A stretch of 27,558 nt of DNA. It comes from an uncultured Oscillospiraceae bacterium. GTDB taxonomy: Bacteria; Bacillota; Clostridia; Oscillospirales; Ruminococcaceae. Where the stretch lies: NCBI GenBank assembly GCA_900553955.1, contig USFO01000009.1:1-27558 (forward strand). The letters are read 5' to 3'. Position numbers and translations under genes: made by a program. The notes beneath the pieces are model-generated. The model had not been told where the DNA came from and made no database searches. It saw only the letters and a list, made by a program, of their open reading frames with translations. Positions 21,308 through 27,510 of this stretch are shown here, piece by piece (the first letter of the stretch is position 1; every line of letters starts with the position of its first letter).

Positions 21308-22681
21308 TTATAGATAGCGGTCAAAGCGCTGAGCAATGCCCTCTTTCAGTTCACCGTATTTTTCGCTCAGCTCCGAAAGTACGGTTTCTGCACGTTTTTT
21401 CACTTCCTCCGGGGTACGCTCGGTAAATTCCTGTGCCTTTGCGATTCCCTCGAGGAATTCGCCGTTCATTTTGAACCATTCATCGGTGAATTTACGGCGG
21501 CGCTCGTATTTGCCGGAACGATAGTTATCCAGAACCACCTGATAGCGTTCCGCCGCGTGCTTTACGGAATCTTCCCATGAGATATAAATGCGGTTCATGG
21601 CGTTTTCGCCCACGGTGCGCATAATTTCCGGGTGGCTAAGAAGCTCAAGCAGCTTAGCAGCCATGTCCGCGGAGCTGTTCTTTATAAGAAAGCCGGTTTC
21701 GCCGTCCTCAATGCCCTCGGCGGCGCAGCTTCCCTCGATAAGCATACTGCCAAGACCGCAGGCGGCGGCCTCCCGCACCACAAGCCCGTTGGTGTCGAAC
21801 TCCGATGGGAACAGGAACAAATCGCCGCGGCAGTACCACGCGCGGATGGTGTCCCGGTCATAAATTGCGCCGGTGAAAATACACCTTTCGCCTATGCCAA
21901 GCTGCTTTGCAAGGGCTTCCGCCCCGTCCTTATCGGTTCCGCCGCCGATGAACACCATGCGAAAGTCCCGCCCCTTTGCGGCAAGCTCCGCCAGCGCCTC
22001 AAGTATGCATCGCAGACCCTTGTACCAGACCATTCGCCCCACAAAGAGGAACACCGGCACGCCCTTTGGCAGGTCATAGCCCGCCGCGGCGGCGGCAACG
22101 GCCTCCTCCGGCACCCTTCCTTTCGGAATATCCACGCCGTTTTCCATAACAACATAGTCGCCGGTGTAGCCTATGGAACGCAGATTTTCTCCGGCTCCGC
22201 GGCTTACTGCCCAAACCTCATCGCAGGCGGAGATATTCTCCACCAGAGCCTTTATTGCACTCTTTTGCAGCAGCTTGCTGCGGATGGCATTTGCTATGTC
22301 GATGTCAAACTTAGTGTGATAGGTCAGCACCATCGGTGCGTCAATGGTGTCCCGCAGAGTTCGCGCCAAAAAAGTGGAGGTAATCGGGCAGTGAGTGTGG
22401 ATAAGGTCAATATTCTGCGCCCGAATCTCCTCCAGCGTTTCCGCGGAAAATGGAAAGCCGGCGCGGTAGCCCACAAGCTTTGTGGTGTCGATACTCGGAA
22501 AGCGAACCACCTTGTAGGGGTAAACGCTGTCGTCCGCGCCGGGATAATACGGCGTTGCAACGGTGGCGTTGCCGTACTCCTTCTGAATTATTGAAGCATA
22601 GTTAAGAACGGCGTTTGCAACACCGTCGATAATCGGCGGAAAGCTGTCGTTAATAAGGCAAATATTCATTTTATCAGCCAT
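21308..22681 (-). CDS. GT4-family glycosyltransferase, probably a diacylglycerol glycosyltransferase
   Basis: 457 residues of the GT-B fold. The N-terminal domain starts MNICLINDSFPPIIDGVANAV and contains DLIHTHCPITSTFLAR and LTYHTKFD. The C-terminal domain has VGRMVWYKGL and the nucleotide-sugar EX7E motif in SEFDTNGLVVREAAACG. It resembles Firmicutes 1,2-diacylglycerol 3-glucosyltransferases that make membrane glycolipids used as lipoteichoic acid anchors. The C-terminal 80 residues are charged and helical (RRRKFTDEWFK onward), longer than in many relatives. AAAGAGGTG precedes the ATG. The 188-bp upstream gap has a 6-bp hairpin TGCAGA/TCTGCA (22744-22760) and no clear promoter. Lipid acceptor inferred from similarity and the nearby lipid genes. 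Confidence 0.85.
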   Translation of the reverse strand: MADKMNICLINDSFPPIIDGVANAVLNYASIIQKEYGNATVATPYYPGADDSVYPYKVVRFPSIDTTKLVGYRAGFPFSAETLEEIRAQNIDLIHTHCPITSTFLARTLRDTIDAPMVLTYHTKFDIDIANAIRSKLLQKSAIKALVENISACDEVWAVSRGAGENLRSIGYTGDYVVMENGVDIPKGRVPEEAVAAAAAGYDLPKGVPVFLFVGRMVWYKGLRCILEALAELAAKGRDFRMVFIGGGTDKDGAEALAKQLGIGERCIFTGAIYDRDTIRAWYCRGDLFLFPSEFDTNGLVVREAAACGLGSMLIEGSCAAEGIEDGETGFLIKNSSADMAAKLLELLSHPEIMRTVGENAMNRIYISWEDSVKHAAERYQVVLDNYRSGKYERRRKFTDEWFKMNGEFLEGIAKAQEFTERTPEEVKKRAETVLSELSEKYGELKEGIAQRFDRYL

Positions 22682-22869
22682 GCTGTCACCTCTTTCGGTA
22701 ATAGTGGTTGGTTGTGTGCGGTTTTTTTACGGATGCTGCGCTTTGCAGACATTCTCTGCAGGATATGGTCACATTTATGCCTATCGGATAAATATTTGTT
22801 CCCGCTGACCTGCGATAAAATGAGTATACATTAAATTTATGAACTTTTCTGTAATTTTACGGTGAAAAC

Positions 22870-23403
22870 TCAAAGACGATTGCCCTTTTCGGGCACAAAA
22901 AATTTATCCGAATAGCCGCCCTCAAGCTTCAGCAGCGCGGTTTTGTACTTTATGCCGCCGTTATAGCCTGTAAGGCTGCCGCTTGCACCCACCACCCGAT
23001 GGCATGGCACGATTATGGAAATGGGATTGCTGCCGACGGCGTTTCCCACCGCTTGGGCGGACATCTTTTCTTTGCCGCGGCGCTTTGCCGCCTCCGCGGC
23101 AAGCGCGCCGTAGGTGGTTGTTTTGCCATAGGGAATTTGACGCAGCAAATTCCAAACCTCAAGCTGGAACGCGGTGCCCTCCGGCGCAAGCGCCGGAAAA
23201 AAGTCAGGCTCCTTGCCGGAAAAATAGATGTCAAGCCAGCGCTTCGCTTCTGAAATCGCCGGAGCTTCGGCGTACTCATGCTGCGCGGAAAGGAGCTTTT
23301 CCGTGCAGGTCTGCCCCGGCAGCCAAAGCGCGGTGAGCGCTTCGCCGTTTGAGCCAAGGGTGATTTTGCCGAGCAGCGAATCATATTCGGAAAGATAAAG
23401 CAT
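22870..23403 (-). CDS. ogt: Methylated-DNA-[protein]-cysteine S-methyltransferase
   Basis: 177 residues. The catalytic motif PCHRVV with Cys134 accepts the alkyl group from O6-alkylguanine in one suicidal step. The helix-turn-helix AQAVGNAVGSNP before it and the Asn/Arg-type contacts (YGKTTTYGALA) are standard. Length matches single-domain Ogt/AGT proteins. GAAAGGAGC precedes the ATG. It is separated from the acyltransferase gene upstream by 200 bp of repeats, so any earlier transcriptional link may have been broken. Confidence 0.95.
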   Translation of the reverse strand: MLYLSEYDSLLGKITLGSNGEALTALWLPGQTCTEKLLSAQHEYAEAPAISEAKRWLDIYFSGKEPDFFPALAPEGTAFQLEVWNLLRQIPYGKTTTYGALAAEAAKRRGKEKMSAQAVGNAVGSNPISIIVPCHRVVGASGSLTGYNGGIKYKTALLKLEGGYSDKFFVPEKGNRL

Positions 23404-23436
23404 GAGGAAGCTCCTTTCGGGGAATTAAATAGAAAT

Positions 23437-23478
23437 GCGGAATGCGGAATACGGAATACGGAATACGGAATGTGGAAT
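23437..23478 (-). repeat. Six tandem 7-bp repeats (GCGGAAT/ACGGAAT)
   Basis: Units at 23437, 23444, 23451, 23458, 23465 and 23472, each xxGGAAT. The region 23404-23604 holds no gene: besides these heptads it has a GCGCGC tract and the hairpin at 23519. Confidence 0.88.
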
Positions 23479-23518
23479 ACGCGCGCAATGTAAATTATGT
23501 GCACGGCGCGGGAGCGCC

Positions 23519-23545
23519 CTCGGCTCCTTGCACAGGGGAGCCGAG
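23519..23545. repeat. Hairpin CTCGGCTCC / GGAGCCGAG
   Basis: Perfect 9-bp arms (23519-23527 and 23537-23545) with a 9-nt loop. Read on the minus strand, the neighbouring GCGAATCTCGGCTTCCC (near 23600) resembles the left end of the element at 19475 (GCGAATCTTGGCTCCCC). This is probably a decayed relative of that element. Confidence 0.7.
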
Positions 23546-23604
23546 AAACGCTCCGCAAACGCTCGCAGTAAATCTTACACAGGGAAGCCGAGATTCGCCC
23601 TCAA

Positions 23605-24879
23605 TTACCTCGCACTGCCCCGTTCCCTATGGTTCATCTTATAGATTTCCTCCGTGGCCATGCGGGCTTTGGCAACAACGTCGCCGCCATGCGGGAAGCA
23701 GTAGTAAAGCCGCTCCTTGTCGCCGATGCAGATAACATCGCCGAGTTCGTACCAGTAATAGTCCGAATAAAGGCTGTACGACGCCTTGGGACTCTGCGTG
23801 TAGTCCAATTTGCCGCCGCAGCCGGTAAGGCGGAAGCCCTCCGCTGTGTGAACAAGGCGACCCTCGCCTACCATGTAAACCGCCTTAAAATCCACCACAA
23901 TGCCTATTTTTACCGGCACATCGAGGCGATAACTGCCGTTTTCGATTTCTTCGCGGACGCACTGCCGTTCCCACTTGTACCAGTCGGGAATGTGGGCGAA
24001 CTCCGTTTCGCCCGACTCGGCGGCAAGGGTGCCCAGCGGCGTCAGCTCATAGCCTTTTCCGCAGGCGTGGCAGACAAGGCGAGTCCCGCTGCCCTCCATC
24101 TGCCCTTCCGCGCCGCAGTGGGCGCATTTGTAGAGAATGCGGTTCAGCCCGTCGGCACGGAAATTTTCATTGATGACGATATGGTTCTGCTCCTGCCATG
24201 CAAAATTGTCAAAGTCGAACGCGGCGCGAAGCGCTTCGTCAAGCTCGTCCACGGATTTTTCGGCGATTTCGTCCGCAGTAAACAGACAGGAAACGTTCGC
24301 CGAAACCTTAACCTTGCGCTTTTGCAGGCAGTTATAAAGCGGGTCGCGGGCGAACGCGCCCTCGGTATGTATGCTGATAACCGGCACGCGCAGCTTCTTC
24401 AGCAGAATGCCCATGCGGCGCGGCAGCGGCGTTGCGCAGCCATCGAAGGAATAGCTCGCCTCCGGGTACATCAGCACGCTGAGGTTTTCCTTATGCAGTG
24501 CGTAGTTTATGTCGCCGATAAGAGTCACGTCGCTGACGAATTTCTGCGTTGGGATACAGCCGATGCTGCGCATAAGCCATTCTTTGCCGACGAACCCATC
24601 GGAGGTGCAGACAATGCAGTACGGCTTGGGGAACATTATTTTTGCGACAATTTCAAGGTCGATAAAGCTTGAATGGTTCATCAGAATAAGCCATGGGCCG
24701 CTTCCGGCAAGCTCCATTCGGCTTGTGGTGTAGGTGAACTGAGCATCGCGCAAGTCGGCAGAGACCGCCGCGCGGATTATGCTCCGAAAAAACAGGCTTG
24801 GCCGCCGCGGCAATTTGTGCGGTGGCTTTTTTATCTTCATCACTTCGTCATAGGAAAGCTGCTTCGTTTTAATTTTCAT
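23605..24879 (-). CDS. Lysophospholipid acyltransferase family protein with zinc ribbon
   Basis: 424 residues. The first 220 are a PlsC-type acyltransferase domain with NHSSFID (His69, Asp74), and YPEASYSFDG in place of the usual PEG-TR motif. A four-Cys zinc ribbon follows (Cys252-x2-Cys255 and Cys270-x2-Cys273; YKCAHCGAEG and VCHACGKGYEL). The C-terminal 120 residues are a beta-rich domain with GDVICIGDKERLYYCFPHGGD. Such zinc-ribbon versions occur in Clostridia, as I recall; their acceptor is unknown. There is no strong N-terminal membrane anchor, unlike the plsC at 16899. GGAGGCGC precedes the ATG. Promoter at 24915-24943. Confidence 0.82.
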   Translation of the reverse strand: MKIKTKQLSYDEVMKIKKPPHKLPRRPSLFFRSIIRAAVSADLRDAQFTYTTSRMELAGSGPWLILMNHSSFIDLEIVAKIMFPKPYCIVCTSDGFVGKEWLMRSIGCIPTQKFVSDVTLIGDINYALHKENLSVLMYPEASYSFDGCATPLPRRMGILLKKLRVPVISIHTEGAFARDPLYNCLQKRKVKVSANVSCLFTADEIAEKSVDELDEALRAAFDFDNFAWQEQNHIVINENFRADGLNRILYKCAHCGAEGQMEGSGTRLVCHACGKGYELTPLGTLAAESGETEFAHIPDWYKWERQCVREEIENGSYRLDVPVKIGIVVDFKAVYMVGEGRLVHTAEGFRLTGCGGKLDYTQSPKASYSLYSDYYWYELGDVICIGDKERLYYCFPHGGDVVAKARMATEEIYKMNHRERGSAR

Positions 24880-24914
24880 AAATGCGCCTCCGCAAAAAAG
24901 TTTTATTGTTTTAC

Positions 24915-24943
24915 ATTATACTATAAAATGCGTCGCCGGGCAA
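24915..24943 (-). promoter_or_regulatory. Promoter of the zinc-ribbon acyltransferase gene
   Basis: Minus strand TTGCCC (24943-24938), 17-bp spacer, TATAAT (24920-24915). Confidence 0.75.
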
Positions 24944-24989
24944 CAGAACAGGGGGATTATATATTAAGGCTTAAAAAACACATAAATTA

Positions 24990-25020
24990 AAAAAAGGCGC
25001 CTTTGTAAAAAAGCAAAGGC
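24990..25020 (-). terminator. Terminator-like hairpin on the minus strand
   Basis: GCCTTTG (24999-25005) pairs with CAAAGGC (25014-25020). Read on the minus strand it is followed by GCC and seven T residues. It would stop read-through from the small-RNA promoter at 25144-25172 before the acyltransferase promoter. Confidence 0.7.
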
Positions 25021-25062
25021 ACTTAGAAAATGTTTTTAATATTTTTGGGTAAAATTTCTCTT

Positions 25063-25137
25063 AAAAACGAATTCAGGCCCCGCTGGACATCTCGGAGCCT
25101 GAACTCATATGGCGGAAAAACAGCCAATATATGGCTT
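25063..25137 (-). ncRNA. Putative ~75-nt small RNA divergent from the XRE gene
   Basis: A consensus minus-strand promoter predicts a start near 25137. The transcript would first form a small hairpin AGCCA-TATAT-TGGCT followed by GTTTTT (25136-25117). It would then form a 14-bp hairpin (25069-25082 with 25093-25106, two G-U pairs, 10-nt loop) followed by GTTTTT, an intrinsic terminator. It contains only an 11-codon frame (MSSGSEMSSGA) without a ribosome site and inside the stem, so it is more likely non-coding. It could be a trans-acting RNA controlled by the adjacent repressor. I recognise no known RNA family. Confidence 0.6.
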
Positions 25138-25143
25138 ACTCAC

Positions 25144-25172
25144 ATTATAGTAAATTTATTTACTAAAGTCAA
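25144..25172 (-). promoter_or_regulatory. Small-RNA promoter with 18-bp palindrome in the spacer
   Basis: Minus strand TTGACT (25172-25167), 17-bp spacer, TATAAT (25149-25144). TAGTAAATTTATTTACTA (25148-25165), an 8-2-8 palindrome, lies between the -35 and -10. Confidence 0.82.
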
Positions 25173-25190
25173 TAGCAAATATCTCCGTCA

Positions 25191-25208
25191 TGCTAAAATA
25201 TTTTAGCA
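25191..25208. promoter_or_regulatory. Second 18-bp perfect palindrome before the XRE gene
   Basis: TGCTAAAATATTTTAGCA, perfect over 18 bp, centred 43 bp (about four helical turns) from the palindrome at 25148-25165 and sharing a T-n-n-TAAA half-site pattern. Its right arm overlaps a possible -35, TTAGCA (25203-25208), with TATATA (25226-25231) as the -10 for the XRE gene. Confidence 0.78.
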
Positions 25209-25233
25209 CTTTTCGGAATTTTAGGTATATAGA

Positions 25234-25476
25234 ATGTTGGAGTATATGAAGAAATTGCGCGACCTGCGGGAGGATAACGACCTTACTCAGGAGCAGGTTG
25301 CATATTTGCTCGGAACATCCCAGACAATGTATGCAAGGTATGAGCGCGGAGCAAGCGACCTTCCGCTGCGCCATTTGGAAGCGCTTTGCCGGTTCTATAA
25401 TGTTTCTGCGGATGAAATCCTTGAAATCAAATCCGATGATACCCGCCCAAAAGGGCAGGCAAAAGAGCCAAAATAA
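25234..25476 (+). CDS. Small XRE-family (Cro/C1) regulator
   Basis: 80 residues from the ATG at 25234; a start at ATG 25246 (MKKLRDLRED) is also possible, with GGAG only 3 bp before it. Almost the whole protein is one HTH domain: LRDLREDNDLTQEQVAYLLGTSQTMYARYERGASDLPLRHLEALCRFYNVSADEIL (shown here as the domain extent, residues 7-65; key part TQEQVAYLLGTSQTMYARY). A lysine-rich tail follows. It probably dimerises and binds the two palindromes upstream, repressing both itself and the divergent small RNA. That is inference from position. Terminated at 25542-25585. Confidence 0.85.
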   Translation: MLEYMKKLRDLREDNDLTQEQVAYLLGTSQTMYARYERGASDLPLRHLEALCRFYNVSADEILEIKSDDTRPKGQAKEPK

Positions 25477-25541
25477 GTAACAGGCTATTGCGTGCCGAAG
25501 TCAGTACATATTTTTACAAGATTTTTTTGAAAATGCCATTT

Positions 25542-25585
25542 AAGCCGTTGCCTGATACTGATAAAGCTTTTGGCAACGGCTTTTA
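25542..25585 (+). terminator. Terminator of the XRE gene
   Basis: AAGCCGTTGCC (25542-25552), 19-nt loop, GGCAACGGCTT (25572-25582), then TTATT. The following 125 bp (25586-25710) are AT-rich with no gene; a TGCAG/CTGCA inverted repeat lies near 25650-25675. Confidence 0.88.
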
Positions 25586-25710
25586 TTCAGTGGCGAAAAG
25601 ACAAGCATCGGTCAGATGAATTAAAATGATTTTGCAAAAAAACACAAGTGCAGATTAAATTTTTTTACTGCATATAAATGCAAAAAATCGCCAAAGTGCA
25701 AAAATAACTA

Positions 25711-25740
25711 TTGACATATCCCTTGTTTTTGTGTTATATT
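25711..25740 (+). promoter_or_regulatory. Promoter of the tRNA-Ser pair
   Basis: TTGACA (25711-25716), 18-bp spacer, TATATT (25735-25740); TTATAT one base earlier gives a 17-bp spacer. Confidence 0.8.
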
Positions 25741-25753
25741 ATATTTCAGCCGT

Positions 25754-25840
25754 GGAGAGGTGTCCGAGCGGTTTAAGGAGCCGGTCTTGAAAACCGGTGA
25801 CTCGAAAGAGCCATGGGTTCGAATCCCATCCTCTCCGCCA
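25754..25840 (+). tRNA. tRNA-Ser (anticodon TGA), CCA encoded
   Basis: Acceptor GGAGAGG (25754-25760) pairs with CCTCTCC (25830-25836), then G and CCA. Anticodon arm CCGGT / CTTGAAA / ACCGG gives TGA (UCA/UCN serine codons). The long variable arm (GACTCGAAAGAGCC) is typical of class II serine tRNA. Confidence 0.97.
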
Positions 25841-25884
25841 ATCTCTCAAAGCTAACTTAATATTGAACAAGCTGTTCAGCACAT

Positions 25885-25977
25885 GGAGAAGTACTCAAGT
25901 GGTGACGAGGCGCCCCTGCTAAGGGCGTAGGCTGTGTTAAAAGCGGCGCGAGGGTTCGAGTCCCTCCTTCTCCGCCA
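25885..25977 (+). tRNA. tRNA-Ser (anticodon GCT), CCA encoded
   Basis: Acceptor GGAGAAG (25885-25891) pairs with CTTCTCC (25967-25973), then G and CCA. The anticodon loop CTGCTAA gives GCT (AGC/AGU serine). It has a long variable arm (about 20 nt) and lies 44 bp after the first tRNA-Ser, so the two are one transcript. Confidence 0.97.
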
Positions 25978-25980
25978 CAA

Positions 25981-26017
25981 AAAAGCTTCCGTCGGATTTC
26001 CGACGGAAGCTTTTTTT
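25981..26017 (+). terminator. Terminator of the tRNA-Ser operon
   Basis: CTTCCGTCGG (25986-25995), loop ATTT, CCGACGGAAG (26000-26009), then CTTTTTTT. Confidence 0.95.
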
Positions 26018-26045
26018 GTGTGCAAATTTAATTCTGCCACCTAAG

Positions 26046-26116
26046 ACTGTACTTATTTTACAGTTTAATATAACGGTAAACATATTACAATAAAACGGTG
26101 CAATACTTTTCAGTAT
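26046..26116. promoter_or_regulatory. Two inverted repeats upstream of the second XRE gene
   Basis: ACTGTA (26046-26051) / TACAGT (26059-26064), 7 bp apart, and ATACT (26103-26107) / AGTAT (26112-26116), 4 bp apart. AACGGT also occurs twice between them. The region is AT-rich and must hold the promoter, but no good -35/-10 pair stands out. Candidate autoregulatory sites. Confidence 0.5.
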
Positions 26117-26151
26117 AGAGGTAAAATAATTACGGAAAGGGTGGTGGCACT

Positions 26152-26460
26152 GTGGATACGCACGAAAGACTTCAGCAATTACTCAAAGAGCGTGGTTGGA
26201 GCGAATATCGCCTTGCAAAAAGCTGCGGGCTTTCCGAATCCACCATTGCGAATATTTTTAGGCGGAACACGCTTCCGTCAATCGCCACCCTTGAAACGAT
26301 CTGCGGCGGCTTCGGCATTACTTTGTCGCAGTTTTTTGCCGAGGGCGAAATGGTCGAGCTGACTCCGGAGCTGAAGGAGCTTTTCGACGGCTGGGCTTAT
26401 CTTACGCCGGAGCAAAAGGACGCGGTGGCTTGCGTAATAAAGGCAATGAATAATAATTAA
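26152..26460 (+). CDS. XRE-family regulator, SinR/HipB-like size
   Basis: 102 residues with GTG start; GAAAGGGTGG is upstream. Residues 4-65 are a Cro/C1 HTH (LKERGWSEYRLAKSCGLSES and TIANIFRRNTLPSIATLE are its two halves). The C-terminal part (MVELTPELKELFDGWAYLTPEQKDAV) is a short helix pair, likely for dimerisation. Common in Clostridia as a stand-alone regulator. A terminator follows 5 bp after the stop, so the gene is monocistronic. Targets unknown; the hydrolase gene downstream could be one. Confidence 0.87.
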   Translation: MDTHERLQQLLKERGWSEYRLAKSCGLSESTIANIFRRNTLPSIATLETICGGFGITLSQFFAEGEMVELTPELKELFDGWAYLTPEQKDAVACVIKAMNNN

Positions 26461-26464
26461 AGCG

Positions 26465-26491
26465 AAAAAGCCCGGTTACGCCGGGCTTTTT
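26465..26491 (+). terminator. Terminator of the second XRE gene
   Basis: AAAAAGCCCGG (26465-26475), loop TTACG, CCGGGCTTTTT (26481-26491). Confidence 0.94.
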
Positions 26492-26554
26492 GTGAAGCGG
26501 TCATACTTATCCGGCGTATGCGACAGAATTGCAAGTCTTGAAAAGGAAGGGACG

Positions 26555-27466
26555 GTGGCGGCGGTGCTCAAAAATGCGGCGGAAAGAAAAACGGTGCTCA
26601 AAATTTCAGCAGTGGCGGCGGCAGCTGCAATTTTGCTGATGCTCAAGCCGTTTCTGAGCAAGGACAGCTCTGCGGATTCTGCGCTTAAAAGCGGCACGGC
26701 AGAGGTTTGCTTTGTGGATACCGGTCAATCGGACTGCATTTTGATTCGCACAGAGGAAGCCGCCGTGCTCATCGACGCGGGCGAGGTTGGTTGCGAGGGC
26801 GCCGTGTGCTCGGCGCTTGAAAAGCGCGGCGTCAGCGTGCTCAGCCTTGTGGCGGCAACGCATCCGCACTCCGACCATATCGGCTCTATGGAGGCGGTTT
26901 TTGATAAATTTTCGGTGGAGCGGCTGCTCGTTCCGGACATTCCGGAAGAATATCTTCTTGATTCTCCGCTTTATGACGGCGTGCTGAGCACCGCTGAAAA
27001 CAAGGACGGCTGCGCCGTGATTTATGCCGAACCGGGCATGAAGTTTGACCTTGGCGGCGGCGCTGTTCTGGAGGTTTTAGGTCCGGTGGAGTGCTACTTT
27101 GATGAGATGAACAACTGGTCGGTGGTGACAAAGTTCACCTTCGGTGAAACCTCGTTTTTGTTTACCGGCGACGCGGAGGCGGCTGCAGAGCTTGATTTAA
27201 TCGCGTATGGCACAGATCTTTCCTGCGACGTGCTTAAGTGCGGGCACCACGGCAGCCGCACCTCCACTACCGAGGAGCTGCTGGATGCTGCCGCACCGCA
27301 GTACGCTGTTTTCCTTTGCGGAGAGGGCAATGTGCATGGCCACCCGCACCAAAGCACGAAGGAAGCACTCTATCGGCGCGGCATTCGGGTGCTGCGTACC
27401 GACCTTGACGGTACTGTGACAATGACAACGGACGGCAAGAATATTTTCATAGAAACGGAAAAGTAG
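26555..27466 (+). CDS. Membrane-anchored ComEC-type metallo-beta-lactamase-fold hydrolase
   Basis: 304 residues from GTG 26555, which has AAGGAAGG just upstream. The open frame reaches back to GTG 26492, but that lies against the terminator T tract. One N-terminal hydrophobic segment (KISAVAAAAAILLMLKPFL) points the rest outside the cell. The metal motif is THPHSDHIG (His103, His105, Asp107, His108), followed by FTGDAE and CGHHGSRTST and by HGHPH near the end. This is the arrangement of the C-terminal hydrolase domain of ComEC/Rec2, known to include nucleases acting on incoming DNA. Here the channel domains are absent, so it is a stand-alone surface hydrolase. A nuclease or phosphodiesterase role is inferred. 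Confidence 0.85.
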   Translation: MAAVLKNAAERKTVLKISAVAAAAAILLMLKPFLSKDSSADSALKSGTAEVCFVDTGQSDCILIRTEEAAVLIDAGEVGCEGAVCSALEKRGVSVLSLVAATHPHSDHIGSMEAVFDKFSVERLLVPDIPEEYLLDSPLYDGVLSTAENKDGCAVIYAEPGMKFDLGGGAVLEVLGPVECYFDEMNNWSVVTKFTFGETSFLFTGDAEAAAELDLIAYGTDLSCDVLKCGHHGSRTSTTEELLDAAAPQYAVFLCGEGNVHGHPHQSTKEALYRRGIRVLRTDLDGTVTMTTDGKNIFIETEK

Positions 27467-27467
27467 A

Positions 27468-27509
27468 TGCAAAGCAAAAGCCCGCCGAAAGGCGGGCTTT
27501 TGCTTTGCA
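27468..27509 (+). terminator. Very long perfect terminator stem after the hydrolase gene
   Basis: A 19-bp perfect stem (27468-27486 with 27491-27509) around loop GAAA, containing GCAAAAGCCCGCC / GGCGGGCTTTTGC. Confidence 0.92.
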
Positions 27510-27510
27510 A

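Noticed and set aside
25072..25107. 11-codon peptide MSSGSEMSSGA inside the small RNA
   Set aside because: No ribosome site, and it lies in the terminator stem; it is a by-product of the hairpin.
26492..26554. N-terminal extension of the ComEC-like hydrolase from GTG 26492
   Set aside because: That GTG abuts the T tract of the preceding terminator and has no ribosome site; GTG 26555 does.
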